Below are positions 43,684 through 53,307 of a stretch of 64,000 nucleotides of DNA, one piece after another. The DNA comes from Ruminococcus sp. AF41-9 (GTDB lineage Bacteria > Bacillota > Clostridia > Lachnospirales > Lachnospiraceae): positions 108,633 through 172,632 of the forward strand of contig NZ_QUDO01000002.1 in the NCBI RefSeq assembly GCF_003477525.1. The letters run 5' to 3'. The notes beneath the pieces are model-generated. The model ran no database searches and had not been told where the DNA came from. It was given only the letters and a program-made list of their open reading frames with translations. The stretch's first letter is position 1. Each line of letters begins with the position of its first letter. A program made the position numbers and the translations under genes.

Positions 43684-43719
43684 ATATCTTATCTATACTG
43701 TTATTTCAACATAAGATAT
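43684..43719. repeat. Inverted repeat near the ICE right end
   Basis: ATATCTTAT (43684-43692) and ATAAGATAT (43711-43719), perfect 9-bp arms 18 bp apart, lie about 100 bp inside the ICE end and upstream of the 248-aa gene. Possible recombinase or regulator binding site. The rest of 43610-43764 has nothing else I can name. Confidence 0.4.
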
Positions 43720-43764
43720 CGAAATGTACATCTGACAGCACTGTTTTTTTATCCAATGCCTTTA

Positions 43765-44046
43765 TCAGAAATCCCTTATTTTAAGGCTTTTCCGGTCATT
43801 TCCTTTATCGTACTCTATTGGCACTGCATACGTGGAAAAACGCACCTCATAAGACGGGTCAAAATGATCAACTGCCTTCAAAAGCCCGATGCTCCCGATC
43901 TGAAAAAGATCCTCCATCTCCACCCCACGTCCCAGAAAACGTTTCGCCACACTGTAGATCAGTCCTGTATTCTCTTTAAATAACGTATCTCTTGCTTCTT
44001 TATCACCCTGGTGCGAACGCCCAATCAGAGCAAGAGTATGGTCCAT
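43765..44046 (-). pseudogene. sigF: sigF (spoIIAC), 5' fragment truncated by ICE
   Basis: Forespore sigma factor, only the first about 76 codons: HTLALIGRSHQGDKEARDTL, LIYSVAKRFLGRGVEMEDLF, QIGSIGLLKAVDHFDP and RFSTYAVP, i.e. through part of region 2. The next 18 codons (IEYDKGNDRKSLKIRDF) come from the ICE and end in TGA. Regions 2.4, 3 and 4, needed for -10 and -35 recognition, are missing. The ribosome site GGGAGGTAG lies in the end of spoIIAB, as in the intact operon. Confidence 0.93.
43816..43821. other. ICE right junction (attR) inside sigF
   Basis: SigF similarity is perfect through coding-strand TAT GCA GTG CCA and then stops; the next codons (ATA GAG TAC GAT) do not continue any SigF frame, where M-I-x-G-E-I would be expected. 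The junction is therefore within or next to 43816-43821. The matching left junction and the rest of sigF are off-window. Confidence 0.75.
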
Positions 44047-44048
44047 TT

Positions 44049-44540
44049 CTACCTCCCGATCACTTTTTTCATATGCACAGTAGTTCCCTTTCCCACCTGC
44101 GATTCCACAGTCAGCTCATCCATAAAAGCCTCCATAAAGGTAAAGCCCATACCGGACCGGTCCTTCTCCGGTTTTGTGGTAAACAGCGGCTCCATGGCCT
44201 TTTTGATATCACCGATTCCCACACCATGATCAATGACATCCACAGAAAGTTCCTGCCCTTTCAGCCTGCATCTCAGCTCAATCTGATATTTCTCTCCCAT
44301 CATCTTCCCGCCGGACTTTCCTTCTGTCTCTTCCGGCTGTACCTTCCCGTCATAGGCATGAAGAATACAGTTTGTAACCGCCTCCGACACAGCCGTCTTT
44401 AAATCTGCCACTTCTTCCAGAGTCGGATTCAACTGTGTGCAGAAAGCCGCCACAGCCACCCTCGCCAGACCTTCATTCGCAGGACGGCTGTCAAACACAA
44501 GTTTCATTTCATTGCTGTTTTCTCTGTTTGCGCTCTCCAT
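44049..44540 (-). CDS. spoIIAB: Anti-sigma F factor SpoIIAB
   Basis: A 163-residue GHKL serine kinase that holds SigF inactive and phosphorylates SpoIIAA. The N-box EAVTNCILHAYDG, the ATP-lid region DHGVGIGDIKKAMEPLFTTK and GMGFTFMEAFMDEL are present. Second gene of spoIIA, 18 bp after spoIIAA and immediately before the sigF fragment. Intact length. Confidence 0.95.
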   Translation of the reverse strand: MESANRENSNEMKLVFDSRPANEGLARVAVAAFCTQLNPTLEEVADLKTAVSEAVTNCILHAYDGKVQPEETEGKSGGKMMGEKYQIELRCRLKGQELSVDVIDHGVGIGDIKKAMEPLFTTKPEKDRSGMGFTFMEAFMDELTVESQVGKGTTVHMKKVIGR

Positions 44541-44558
44541 AATGACTCTCTCCTCCTT

Positions 44559-44873
44559 TCAGGCTTCCCTGCAGATTTCCACAAATTTATAAACTCCTGA
44601 CAAATGAAGCAGCTTCTCAATATACGCACTGACCCCGGTTGCCCGAATGCAGTCCCCACGCATTCCCATAGCACGGTACCGCCCCATGATCAGCCCGATC
44701 CCGGAACTGTCCATAAATGCAGTCCCCGAAAAATCAAACACCATCGTCCGGATATACTGCTTTCTCATAATATCATCCGACTCCCTGCGGATATCATCGG
44801 ACACCGGATGATCCACCTCCTTCGGCAGATGTACCGTAAGGCAGCTCCCCTGTATTTCAAACCTGTTCTCCAT
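44559..44873 (-). CDS. spoIIAA: Anti-anti-sigma factor SpoIIAA
   Basis: A 104-residue STAS protein that releases SigF from SpoIIAB when unphosphorylated. The phosphorylation site lies in FMDSSGIGLIMGRYRAM. The start MENRFEIQGSCLTVHL has a GGGAGGGAAAG site. First gene of the spoIIA operon; intact. Confidence 0.95.
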   Translation of the reverse strand: MENRFEIQGSCLTVHLPKEVDHPVSDDIRRESDDIMRKQYIRTMVFDFSGTAFMDSSGIGLIMGRYRAMGMRGDCIRATGVSAYIEKLLHLSGVYKFVEICREA

Positions 44874-44905
44874 ACGCTTTCCCTCCCAATCAAATATCTA
44901 AACGC

Positions 44906-44947
44906 ACAAAAGAGATGCCACAGCTCTTAACTGCGCATCTCTTTTGT
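44906..44947. terminator. Terminator between the TPR gene and spoIIA
   Basis: ACAAAAGAGATGC (44906-44918) and GCATCTCTTTTGT (44935-44947) form a perfect 13-bp stem with a 16-nt loop. It follows the TPR/zinc-ribbon gene on the minus strand and precedes spoIIAA. Confidence 0.7.
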
Positions 44948-44985
44948 ATCTTAATCCATATTTCTTTCTGATGTCTTTTCCTTTA

Positions 44986-46341
44986 TTAATACTCAGACTC
45001 GTCATAACTGTTATCATAATAATCGCCGGAATCATCATAGCTGACATCTCCGCTGTCCCCGGAATCGTCATAGGAATCACTCTGATCCCCGTCTGTAGAA
45101 TCTGTGTATCCCTCATCGGACGTATCTCCCTGTGTATCCCCGGAGTTATCCTCTGAAGAACCGTCTCCATCCGTACCATCTGTACTTCCTTCGATTCCCG
45201 TTGTCCCGGTACTGCTGCAGATCGTGTTGTAAATTCCCTTCAGGTCATCCGGCACCAGATCTGCATAGACATTCTGAAGTTTCAGTGCAGCCTCATCCAC
45301 ATTCTGCTGCTGCAATGCCGAATAAGCCTCCAGCAGAGCTTCATAGGTACTGCTCTTTTTCTTTTCTTCCTCGATCTGTTTGGAGGCAGCCTCCACCGTA
45401 TCTCCGGATTCCTGTGCCTGTGACTGAGCTTTGGTCAGCTCTGCGCCCTGGCTGGATACCGCATCGCTGTACTTGACAATCTGCTGATTCGCTTCCCGGT
45501 AAATTCCCTGACGGATCGCCGGAACCGCAAGAAGATAAAATGCCAGAAGCCCGGCTGCAAATCCGGTTGCCAGCATAAAGAACAGGGAAATTCTGGACTG
45601 TTCTTTATATGCCGGAGTCTGGATCACTACTTCACCCTCATTGCCGTCCGACTCTCTCTTAGCGGCTGCTCCGTTTCGGAAGATCCGCTTCTTATTCTGG
45701 CGTTCCAGCTTTGTAGTAACCCCGGTCTGCTCATCAATCTCTCTTAAGAAACGCAGAGTCGTTGTATTTGTCTTGTCAATTCTGGCAGCTTTTCTCAGAG
45801 TCCGCCTTGCCTTGTTATACTCCCTTTCCTTCATCTGGATTAGTGCCAGAAGGTGGTATCCCTTGATCAGCTTCGGATTCTGGGTCAGAATCCTTTTCAG
45901 ACGGATCGCTGCCATATCCTCATGTCCCTCCCTGCAAAGGTTCAGGGCATCATTGTATTTCCTGATTGTCTCGTTAATCGCCTCAAGTTTGTTGGAATTG
46001 GCCTGCAGTTTATTGATATATTCTGTCGCAAGATTCCGGTTCGGCTGAAGATTTTTGCTGATCACCCACTCGCTGAGTGCAGCCACCACTTCACCTGTCT
46101 CGAAATACACCAGTCCCAGCAGGTTTCTCGCCTGAATATTATGCTTATTATAAATCAGGCTCTGCTTCAGGCAACTGATCGCCCCCGAAAGATCACGGAC
46201 ACTGGCTTTCTCCAGTCCCTGGTTGTAATACTGCCTGGAAAGGTAATCCACCTTCTTCTGGATCAGCACATTACAGCCACAGTTCGGACAGTAATCCAGT
46301 TCCTTGTCCATCAGGAACGCACCACAATTCATACAGTTCAT
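44986..46341 (-). CDS. Zinc-ribbon TPR membrane protein
   Basis: 451 residues. The N-terminus MNCMNCGAFLMDKELDYCPN is a zinc ribbon with CxxC pairs. TPR-like helices follow (about residues 30-210: DLSGAISCLKQSLIYNKHNI, YHLLALIQMKEREYNKARRT), then one membrane helix (LFFMLATGFAAGLLAFYLLA). The extracytoplasmic part is helical (about 290-380) and ends in about 80 residues of Asp/Ser/Gly/Thr low complexity. Topology suggests a cytoplasmic TPR scaffold anchored in the membrane; function unknown. Confidence 0.8.
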   Translation of the reverse strand: MNCMNCGAFLMDKELDYCPNCGCNVLIQKKVDYLSRQYYNQGLEKASVRDLSGAISCLKQSLIYNKHNIQARNLLGLVYFETGEVVAALSEWVISKNLQPNRNLATEYINKLQANSNKLEAINETIRKYNDALNLCREGHEDMAAIRLKRILTQNPKLIKGYHLLALIQMKEREYNKARRTLRKAARIDKTNTTTLRFLREIDEQTGVTTKLERQNKKRIFRNGAAAKRESDGNEGEVVIQTPAYKEQSRISLFFMLATGFAAGLLAFYLLAVPAIRQGIYREANQQIVKYSDAVSSQGAELTKAQSQAQESGDTVEAASKQIEEEKKKSSTYEALLEAYSALQQQNVDEAALKLQNVYADLVPDDLKGIYNTICSSTGTTGIEGSTDGTDGDGSSEDNSGDTQGDTSDEGYTDSTDGDQSDSYDDSGDSGDVSYDDSGDYYDNSYDESEY

Positions 46342-46354
46342 TCGTTTCTCCTTA

Positions 46355-46507
46355 CTACTTTACGCGTCTGCCGCTTTTTGCCTCACGGAGGACTTCCTGG
46401 AGAACATCCAGAATATCTGTCAGTTCCCTGTCATAGATGGCAGTTTCTGCATCTGTCACATCCAGACACGGCTCAAATTTTTTCAGTTCTTCTTCATAAT
46501 CAATCAT
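46355..46507 (-). CDS. Small acidic conserved protein (50 aa)
   Basis: MIDYEEELKKFEPCLDVTDA starts a 50-codon ORF that ends EAKSGRRVK. It has an AGGAGAG site 8 nt upstream, begins 4 bp after the folC stop and ends 13 bp before the TPR gene, so the three form an operon. Helical, no recognised domain. Confidence 0.65.
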   Translation of the reverse strand: MIDYEEELKKFEPCLDVTDAETAIYDRELTDILDVLQEVLREAKSGRRVK

Positions 46508-46510
46508 TTT

Positions 46511-47818
46511 TTATCTCTCCTGAGTATGTTTTTTCCTGATCACATCTTTAATCTCGCCAACCAGATACAGAGAACCAACGCAGAACAGCATTCCGTCCTC
46601 CCCTTTGGAGGCAAGAGCTTTTGCAAATGCTTCTTCAATCTCTGTCACAGCTTCCACAGAGGTACATCCTGCTTCTGTAAAAAGCTGCGCAAATCTCTCT
46701 GCCGGCACCTCTCTGTAGCCGCCTACAGACGTAACTACCACATGGCGGAACGCGATCCTGCTGCAGATTGTATGTATCATATCAGTATAATCCTTGTCAT
46801 CCACAGCGGAAAAGAGTAATGTCAGAGGATATTCTTTCTGGAAATGTTCTGCGGTCTCCACGAACTTCTCCACGCCATCCTCATTATGCGCTCCGTCCAC
46901 GATCACACCCGGCAGCACTGTTTCCATTCTGCCCTGCCAGCGTGTTTTCTCAATTCCTTCATGAATCTTATCCATGGAAACAGGCAGTACCTCTTTTAAC
47001 ACTTCGATGGTCTTTAATGCCAGTGCACTGTTCATGACCTGATATTTTGCGATAAACGGAATGGAAAAAACCGTATCCCCATAATAATCATTCCGGAAAG
47101 AAAAATCAATGCCTGCGGAAGTATTTCTGATAATTTCCGTATCTTCCCTTTTCACTTCATAAGCCGGGCTTCCCAGTTCTTCTGCCTTCGCACGGATCAC
47201 TGCTGCCGCATCCGGATCATTACCGTCATAGATCACCGGCACTCCCGGAACAATGATACCAGCCTTCTCCCCTGCGATCTTCGCAACCGTATCGCCAAGA
47301 TACTGCATATGATCCAGACTGATGGAAGTGATCACACAGGCAACCGGATTCTCCACAGCAGTCGTGGCATCCATTCTGCCGCCAAGACCAGTCTCCAGAG
47401 TCACATAGTCAACCCCTGCTTCCGCAAAGATCACCATTCCCATCAGGAACAGCATCTCGAAATAAGTCGGATGATAACTACCCTCTGCCACCAGCTCATC
47501 AGAAAGAGCTTTTACTTTTTCAAATGCTCTTAAAAATGTGTCATTGTCAATATTTACCTCATTGATCTGAAATCTCTCATTGATCTCAACCAGATGCGGA
47601 GAGGTAAACAGGCCACAGGAATAACCGGCTTCTCTGAGAATGGAAGTCAGGAATGCACAGGTGCTTCCCTTTCCATTGGTTCCTGCTACATGGATCACTT
47701 TAAACTTATCCTGAGGATTTCCCAGTCTTCTGAGACATTCCTTCGTATGATCCAGACTGTTTTTCTTTGTAAATTTCGGAGTTTCATCAATATAAGCAAC
47801 TGCTTCTTCGTAATTCAT
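46511..47818 (-). CDS. folC: Bifunctional folylpolyglutamate/dihydrofolate synthase
   Basis: A 435-residue Mur-ligase-type enzyme adding glutamate to folates (and making dihydrofolate from dihydropteroate). The P-loop is VAGTNGKGSTCAFLTS, followed by LFTSPHLVEINERFQIN and the ETGLGGRMDATT and SLDHMQYLG motifs; the C-terminal domain has VIVDGAHNEDGV. Normal length. Its own leader (47819-47982) contains a repeat that can pair with the ribosome site. Confidence 0.95.
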   Translation of the reverse strand: MNYEEAVAYIDETPKFTKKNSLDHTKECLRRLGNPQDKFKVIHVAGTNGKGSTCAFLTSILREAGYSCGLFTSPHLVEINERFQINEVNIDNDTFLRAFEKVKALSDELVAEGSYHPTYFEMLFLMGMVIFAEAGVDYVTLETGLGGRMDATTAVENPVACVITSISLDHMQYLGDTVAKIAGEKAGIIVPGVPVIYDGNDPDAAAVIRAKAEELGSPAYEVKREDTEIIRNTSAGIDFSFRNDYYGDTVFSIPFIAKYQVMNSALALKTIEVLKEVLPVSMDKIHEGIEKTRWQGRMETVLPGVIVDGAHNEDGVEKFVETAEHFQKEYPLTLLFSAVDDKDYTDMIHTICSRIAFRHVVVTSVGGYREVPAERFAQLFTEAGCTSVEAVTEIEEAFAKALASKGEDGMLFCVGSLYLVGEIKDVIRKKHTQER

Positions 47819-47825
47819 AAAAAAA

Positions 47826-47892
47826 TTCCACCACTTATCTATAATGTATTATAACTCAACTGTTACTCTAACATTATATAATAGTGGTGGAA
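47826..47892 (-). promoter_or_regulatory. folC leader: dyad covering the ribosome-binding site
   Basis: In the mRNA sense, UUCCACCACU (47892-47883) and AGUGGUGGAA (47835-47826) are perfect 10-nt complements. The second arm contains the GGUGG ribosome site and is followed by seven U and the folC AUG. A TATAAT-like -10 (47847-47852) lies between the arms, so pairing occurs only if transcription starts upstream. This gives either an attenuator or a ribosome-site lock. Confidence 0.4.
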
Positions 47893-47982
47893 GATGTCCA
47901 GTACCAATCGTAAGATTTTATCCGACAAAATCTGGTGAATTACAAACTTCGCCGGATTTCTGTCGATGGACAGTACAAAAAA

Positions 47983-50028
47983 TTATTGCTCAGATTCCAT
48001 ATCCGCATCTGTATTCGTATCCACATTTAATTTCCACGGATTATCCGCATACAGCGCATAGCAGGAACGGTCATAACTCTTGCTCAATGGCTTTCTGGTC
48101 GAACTGTTGCTTCGCTGGATCACCGCAAGCCTGTCGAAATCGTTCAGTTCCGTACCCGTGATCATCAGCGTCGTAGGATTCACATACACCGTATCATACC
48201 ATTCTCCATTAAGCTTCACCTCACTGGAAGGCGTAAATTCCGTACCTTTGATATAATAAGTATGATCCGTCTCAGACACACACTGAATGGAATCCAGCGT
48301 CACATCATAGATTCCCATACGCATTCTGGTACGCTGATACGGGCTTTCGCCGCCGTAGGAATAACGCTCACCATAAAGCAGGTCATACTGCAAGGTTTCC
48401 AGATCAACCTGATAATTCTTGGTGTTTCTTCTCGCCTGATGATAACGGAAAATCGTTCCTTCATGGATTCCTACGCGGTCCATAACCTCTGCTGCCATCT
48501 GATAGGCTGCAAGGTTCTCGTCCTTTTTCTGAAGTCCGAAGTTATCCCACATAACATATTCTGTCTGGAACAGATATTTATTATCCAGATCTTCTACAGT
48601 CAGTCCCATTGTCGGAAGGTGGTCGCCATACATCACAAGAACCACATCCTCCGGATAATCTGCCAGCTTTTCTGTCAGCTCTTTGACAAAATTATCCATC
48701 TCATGAATCTCGTTGACATAATACTCCCATTTATTATTTTCTTCCTCTGTCGGCGCACCGGAAACAGTGATCTCCGGATCCTCCAGAATCTGTTCATCCG
48801 GATAAGCACCATGTCCCTGTACGGAAACGGTATATACATAGTCCGAACCTTCCGTGGAATCCAGGCATTTCAGAATCTCATCTGTGAGAACACTGTCCTT
48901 CACCCAGCCAAGCGGATTCTTTTCATCCTCTTTTGCCATATACTCTTCAGAAGTAAAGGTGTCAAAGCCAAGATTCGGAAAAACTGATCTTCTTCCGTAG
49001 AAATTCGCTTCGTTATTATGTACCGCATGAGTGGTATAGCCCAGGCTTTTCAGCACATAAGGCGCACTCTCACAGGTTGTCTCCTTCAGAATACTCTTAT
49101 AAGGATATTCTCCAGGTCCAAAGTAGTGCATACTCATTCCGGTGATGGATTCAAACTCCGTATTCGCTGTTCCGGCTCCCACAGAAGGAACCTTATAGTA
49201 TCCGGAAGAATACTCCTTCATCAGCTTACGGAAAGTAGGGATCGGGTCTTCAGAAAGATTCAGGTAATTGACCAGTGTCGGATCAAAGAAAGACTCGAGC
49301 TGTAAAAACAGAATATTTGGTCTGCTCTCCTCATTTGTCTCCGGAATATTTTTCTCCGTTTTCTCAATCCGTTTGATCTCGCTCTCTGAATAATCTCTCG
49401 GACAACTGATTCCTGTATTAAAAATAGTAGTTGCCAAACAGTACGGATACCCGTAATCTTCATAGGCAAATGCAATATTTCCAAAATAATTGGAAAGTAC
49501 TCTCTTATCCAGTGCAATCTGTGTACTTCCTGCAAAAAGAGCCACAGCCAGCAGAATAAGAGGAATATTATAACGATATTTCAGCGTTCCTCTGTATTTC
49601 GGTCCTTTGATCAGAAGGATCAACAATAAGATAACGACAATTCCGAACAGAATGCAGACCGCCACAACACCCGCCATAGGCAGGTATTTGTTGGCGATCT
49701 TGAGTGCATCTGTGATCAGATGCAGGTCCGGTCCGGTAAAAGGTGTAACACGGTTCATCAGGAGAACACCGTTGATAATGGCAAGGATCAGCCAGAACAG
49801 CGTAACCAGAATTCTCCAGAATGTTCTCCTTCGGAACAGATAAACAATCAGTGACGAAGTAAATATAAATGCGGTATTATATGCGAAAACCAGCGGTTTC
49901 TGTGTCATATAATTCCAGGCTTCTATAAACGAGTGACGGCAGATTGCCTCCATAACAAAATATCCCACAGCACTGGCAAGTACATGAAGAAGAAGGGAAA
50001 TTTTATTACAAATTCTGTACAATTTCAT
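47983..50028 (-). CDS. LTA synthase-like sulfatase-fold membrane enzyme
   Basis: 681 residues. About five N-terminal membrane helices (residues 10-180) precede an extracellular sulfatase-fold domain: NILFLQLESFFDPTL, the catalytic Thr region VGAGTANTEFESITGMSM, VSVQGHGAYPD and VMYGDHLPTMG. This is the LtaS/glycerol phosphotransferase family that polymerises lipoteichoic acid or related polymers from phosphatidylglycerol. The C-terminal about 110 residues form an extra beta-rich tail. It starts 13 bp after valS and is probably co-transcribed with it. Confidence 0.88.
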   Translation of the reverse strand: MKLYRICNKISLLLHVLASAVGYFVMEAICRHSFIEAWNYMTQKPLVFAYNTAFIFTSSLIVYLFRRRTFWRILVTLFWLILAIINGVLLMNRVTPFTGPDLHLITDALKIANKYLPMAGVVAVCILFGIVVILLLILLIKGPKYRGTLKYRYNIPLILLAVALFAGSTQIALDKRVLSNYFGNIAFAYEDYGYPYCLATTIFNTGISCPRDYSESEIKRIEKTEKNIPETNEESRPNILFLQLESFFDPTLVNYLNLSEDPIPTFRKLMKEYSSGYYKVPSVGAGTANTEFESITGMSMHYFGPGEYPYKSILKETTCESAPYVLKSLGYTTHAVHNNEANFYGRRSVFPNLGFDTFTSEEYMAKEDEKNPLGWVKDSVLTDEILKCLDSTEGSDYVYTVSVQGHGAYPDEQILEDPEITVSGAPTEEENNKWEYYVNEIHEMDNFVKELTEKLADYPEDVVLVMYGDHLPTMGLTVEDLDNKYLFQTEYVMWDNFGLQKKDENLAAYQMAAEVMDRVGIHEGTIFRYHQARRNTKNYQVDLETLQYDLLYGERYSYGGESPYQRTRMRMGIYDVTLDSIQCVSETDHTYYIKGTEFTPSSEVKLNGEWYDTVYVNPTTLMITGTELNDFDRLAVIQRSNSSTRKPLSKSYDRSCYALYADNPWKLNVDTNTDADMESEQ

Positions 50029-50040
50029 ATAAACACTCCT

Positions 50041-52694
50041 TTATTTCTTCAACTGCTCTAACTGTCCTTTAACCTTATCCATCATCTCTTTATATTTTGC
50101 AAGTTTGTCCTTCTCCGCATCCACTTTGGCAGCAGGTGCCTTGTTTACGAAATTCGGGTTATTCAGCATGCCTTCGCATCTTGCGATCTCTTTGGTGAGA
50201 CGCTCTGTTTCTTTTGTCAGACGCTCGATCTCTTTGTCCTTGTCGATCAGGTCCTCTAACGGCATGTATACAACCGCATTGGAAACAACTACGGAACTGC
50301 ATCCTCGCTGATTCCGTTCTTGTCTGTCTGTACCAGGATCTCTTTTGCAAATGCAAGATTTACAAAGGATTTCTTGCTGTTCTCATACATTGCTGCTGTA
50401 TCAGCATCTTTTGCAACGATGTGCAGGCTTGTCTTGCGGTTGTTCGGAACATTCATTTCTGTTCTGGTATTACGGATACCTCTTACAACCTCTTTGAAAC
50501 CTTCGATTGCTTTCTCAGCATCCGGGAAGTTTCTCTCTTCTCTGTATACAGGCCATTCGGAGATCATAATAGACTCTTCTTCAGGAAGAAGTGTGCAGTA
50601 GATTTCCTCTGTGATAAACGGCATATACGGATGAAGAAGCTTCAGACCTTCTGTCAGCGCTGTTCTTAATGTCCAGAGTGCATCATTTGCAGCCTTCGGA
50701 TCTTCCTCTGCCTTCCACAGACGAACCTTAGCCATCTCAATATACCAGTCGCAGAGTTCATCCCACAGGAAGTCATAAACCTTCTGTACTGCAATACCAA
50801 GTTCATATTTTTCCATGTTCTCTGTAGCTTCGCGGATCACTGTATTTAAGTGAGACAGAATCCATTTATCCTCTGCACAGAGATCATTTAAGTTCTCCGG
50901 CTCTGTCACTGTCTTGCCTTCCAGGTTCATCATAATGAAACGGGAAGCATTCCAGATCTTGTTTGCGAAGTTACGGCTTGCTTCTACCTTTTCCCAGTAG
51001 AAACGCATATCATTTCCAGGTGCATTACCTGTCATCAGAGTAAGACGAAGAGCATCTGCACCGTATTTGTCAATAACTTCCAGAGGATCGATACCGTTTC
51101 CAAGAGACTTACTCATCTTACGTCCCTGGGAGTCACGTACCAGACCATGGATCAGTACATGATGGAACGGAACCTGATCAGTCTGCTCCAGAGCAGAGAA
51201 TACCATACGGATAACCCAGAAGAAGATAATGTCATATCCGGTAACCAGTACATCTGTCGGATAGAAATATTCCAGTTCCGGTGTTTTCTCCGGCCAGCCA
51301 AGTGTGGAGAATGGCCATAATGCAGAACTGAACCAGGTATCCAGTGTATCCTCATCCTGATGAAGATGTGTGCATCCACATTTCGGGCATTTCTCAGGCA
51401 TTTCTCTTGCTACCACTACTTCACCGCAGTCATCACAGTAATAAGCCGGGATTCTGTGTCCCCACCATAACTGTCTGGAAATACACCAGTCACGGATGTT
51501 CTCAAGCCAGTGAAGGTATGTCTTGTCAAAACGGGACGGAACGAATTTCAGATCGCCGTCATCCAGTGCTTTGATCGCTGCTTTTGCCATCTCATCCATC
51601 TTTACAAACCACTGTGGTTTGATCATTGGCTCTACCGTTGTACCGCAGCGGTCATGAGTTCCAACGCTGTGGTTGTGCGGAACTACTTTTACCAGAAGTC
51701 CCAGTGCATCCAGATCAGCGACCATTGCCTTACGTGCTTCGTAACGGTCCATACCTGCGTATTTTCCGCCAAGCTCGTTGATGGTCGCATCATCATTCAT
51801 GATATTGATCTCTTCCAGATTGTGACGGCGTCCAACCTCGAAGTCGTTAGGGTCATGAGCAGGTGTGATCTTTACACATCCTGTTCCAAATTCTTTGTCT
51901 ACATATTCATCGGCGATCACCGGAATTTCTCTGTCTGTGAGAGGAAGCTTCAGCATCTTGCCGATGAGATCCTTGTAGCGCTCATCTTCCGGGTTTACGG
52001 CAACAGCAGTATCACCCAGCAGAGTTTCCGGACGTGTAGTTGCGATCTCTACGAAACGTCCCTCTTCCCCTACGATCGGGTAATTAATGTGCCAGAAAAA
52101 TCCGTCCTGATCCTCATGCTCAACCTCTGCATCAGAGATGGAAGTCTGGCATACAGGACACCAGTTGATGATTCTGGAACCTTTGTAGATATAGCCTTTT
52201 TCATATAATTTGATAAATACTTCCTGTACTGCCTTGGAACATCCCTCATCCATTGTGAAACGTTCTCTCTCCCAGTCTGCGGAAGCACCCAGTTTCTTTA
52301 ACTGATTGATGATCTTTCCGCCGTACTCTTCTTTCCATGCCCACGCATGTTTTAAGAATTCCTCACGGCCGATATCGTGTTTGTCGATACCTTCTTTTTT
52401 CAGCTTGTCGATAACCTTGACCTCTGTAGCGATAGCTGCATGGTCAGTTCCTGGCTGCCATAATGCTTCATAGCCCTGCATTCTCTTGAAACGGATCAGG
52501 ATATCCTGCATGGTTTCATCCAGCGCATGTCCCATGTGAAGCTGGCCGGTTACGTTTGGCGGCGGCATAACAATGGTAAACGGTTTCTTGTCCGGATTTA
52601 CTTTTGCATGGAAATATCCATTGTCCATCCATTTTGTGTAAAGACGCTCTTCGATTCCCTTAGGATCGTAAGTTTTTGCAAGTTCTTTGCTCAT
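50041..52694 (-). CDS. valS: Valyl-tRNA synthetase, frameshifted near C-terminus
   Basis: A class I synthetase charging tRNA-Val, 884 aa when joined, a normal length. HIGH motif: [16 protein letters not shown]; the KMSKS motif is [14 protein letters not shown]; the CP1 editing region has [15 protein letters not shown]. The first frame stops at 50289 (...[12 protein letters not shown]) and the next frame carries [20 protein letters not shown] and the C-terminal coiled coil ([15 protein letters not shown]). Coding-strand CCG TAG versus CCG GTA GTT fits loss of one G near 50292. As valS is essential and single-copy, a sequence error is more likely than a mutation. Regulated by a T-box. Confidence 0.95.
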
Positions 52695-52796
52695 AATGTC
52701 CTCCTGATATTCTATATCTGTAATAAAAGTATCTGCGGATCACTCCGCTGTAAAGCAGCCCACGGCTCTATCATTATTAAATAAGCCTGTTCGATT

Positions 52797-53061
52797 AAAA
52801 AAGCCCTCTGCACGCATTATACGTGCAAAGGGCGACATAGATCGCGGTACCACCTTAGTTTATCTCTCATTCCCTTAACGCGGGATACGTGAAAGCCTAC
52901 CATGCGCGTATATGAATCTCAGTATTATCATACCACTCACTTCAGCCTCCCGGCTCCAAAGCTACCTTCAGCGCTTCTGTTCCCGGGAAACCTTCCAGCT
53001 TATAAGCTTCCCTCTCTGTGGGGCATTACCGCCTACTCCTCTTTTTCACAGCCTTTTTCTG
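52797..53061 (-). promoter_or_regulatory. T-box leader of valS
   Basis: The conserved T-box AAGGTGGTACCGCG (coding strand, 52856-52843) binds the uncharged tRNA end. Downstream is a terminator, CCCTTTGCACG-TATAAT-GCGTGCAGAGGG with TTTTTT (52834-52797). Upstream is a long stem I region with AGAGAGGGAAGC near 53020-53010. The gene served is valS, so the specifier should be a valine codon; a GTA occurs in the expected region but I cannot fix it. About 265 nt long. Confidence 0.93.
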
Positions 53062-53067
53062 GATTCT

Positions 53068-53096
53068 ACTATAATGAAAAAAGGCTTTCTTGTCAA
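53068..53096 (-). promoter_or_regulatory. SigA-type promoter of valS
   Basis: TTGACA (53096-53091), 17-bp spacer, TATAGT (53073-53068). It lies just upstream of the T-box leader. Between it and the next terminator (53097-53220) I see no gene. Confidence 0.85.
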
Positions 53097-53220
53097 GAAT
53101 GTTTCTCCGGATTTCACAAATTTATGCCGGCAATTGTTTATCAAGTGGATAAAATCATCCTCTTTGCTGATTGCTATAATAACTTAATAACTGCTCTGCA
53201 GTTTATTCGGTTAAATTCAT

Positions 53221-53258
53221 AAAAACAGCGAGTAAACATTTTGTTTACTCGCTGTAAA
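53221..53258. terminator. Terminator of the PTS operon
   Basis: ACAGCGAGTAAAC (53225-53237) and GTTTACTCGCTGT (53243-53255) form a perfect 13-bp stem with a 5-nt loop, followed by TTTTT on the minus strand. Confidence 0.88.
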
Positions 53259-53307
53259 AGAAATCCTAACTATGGTCTTTTTTAAAAAGGGATTTTTATC
53301 TGCTATA

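Noticed and set aside
50041..50265. Independent 74-residue protein after valS
   Set aside because: It is the C-terminal coiled coil of valyl-tRNA synthetase in the shifted frame.
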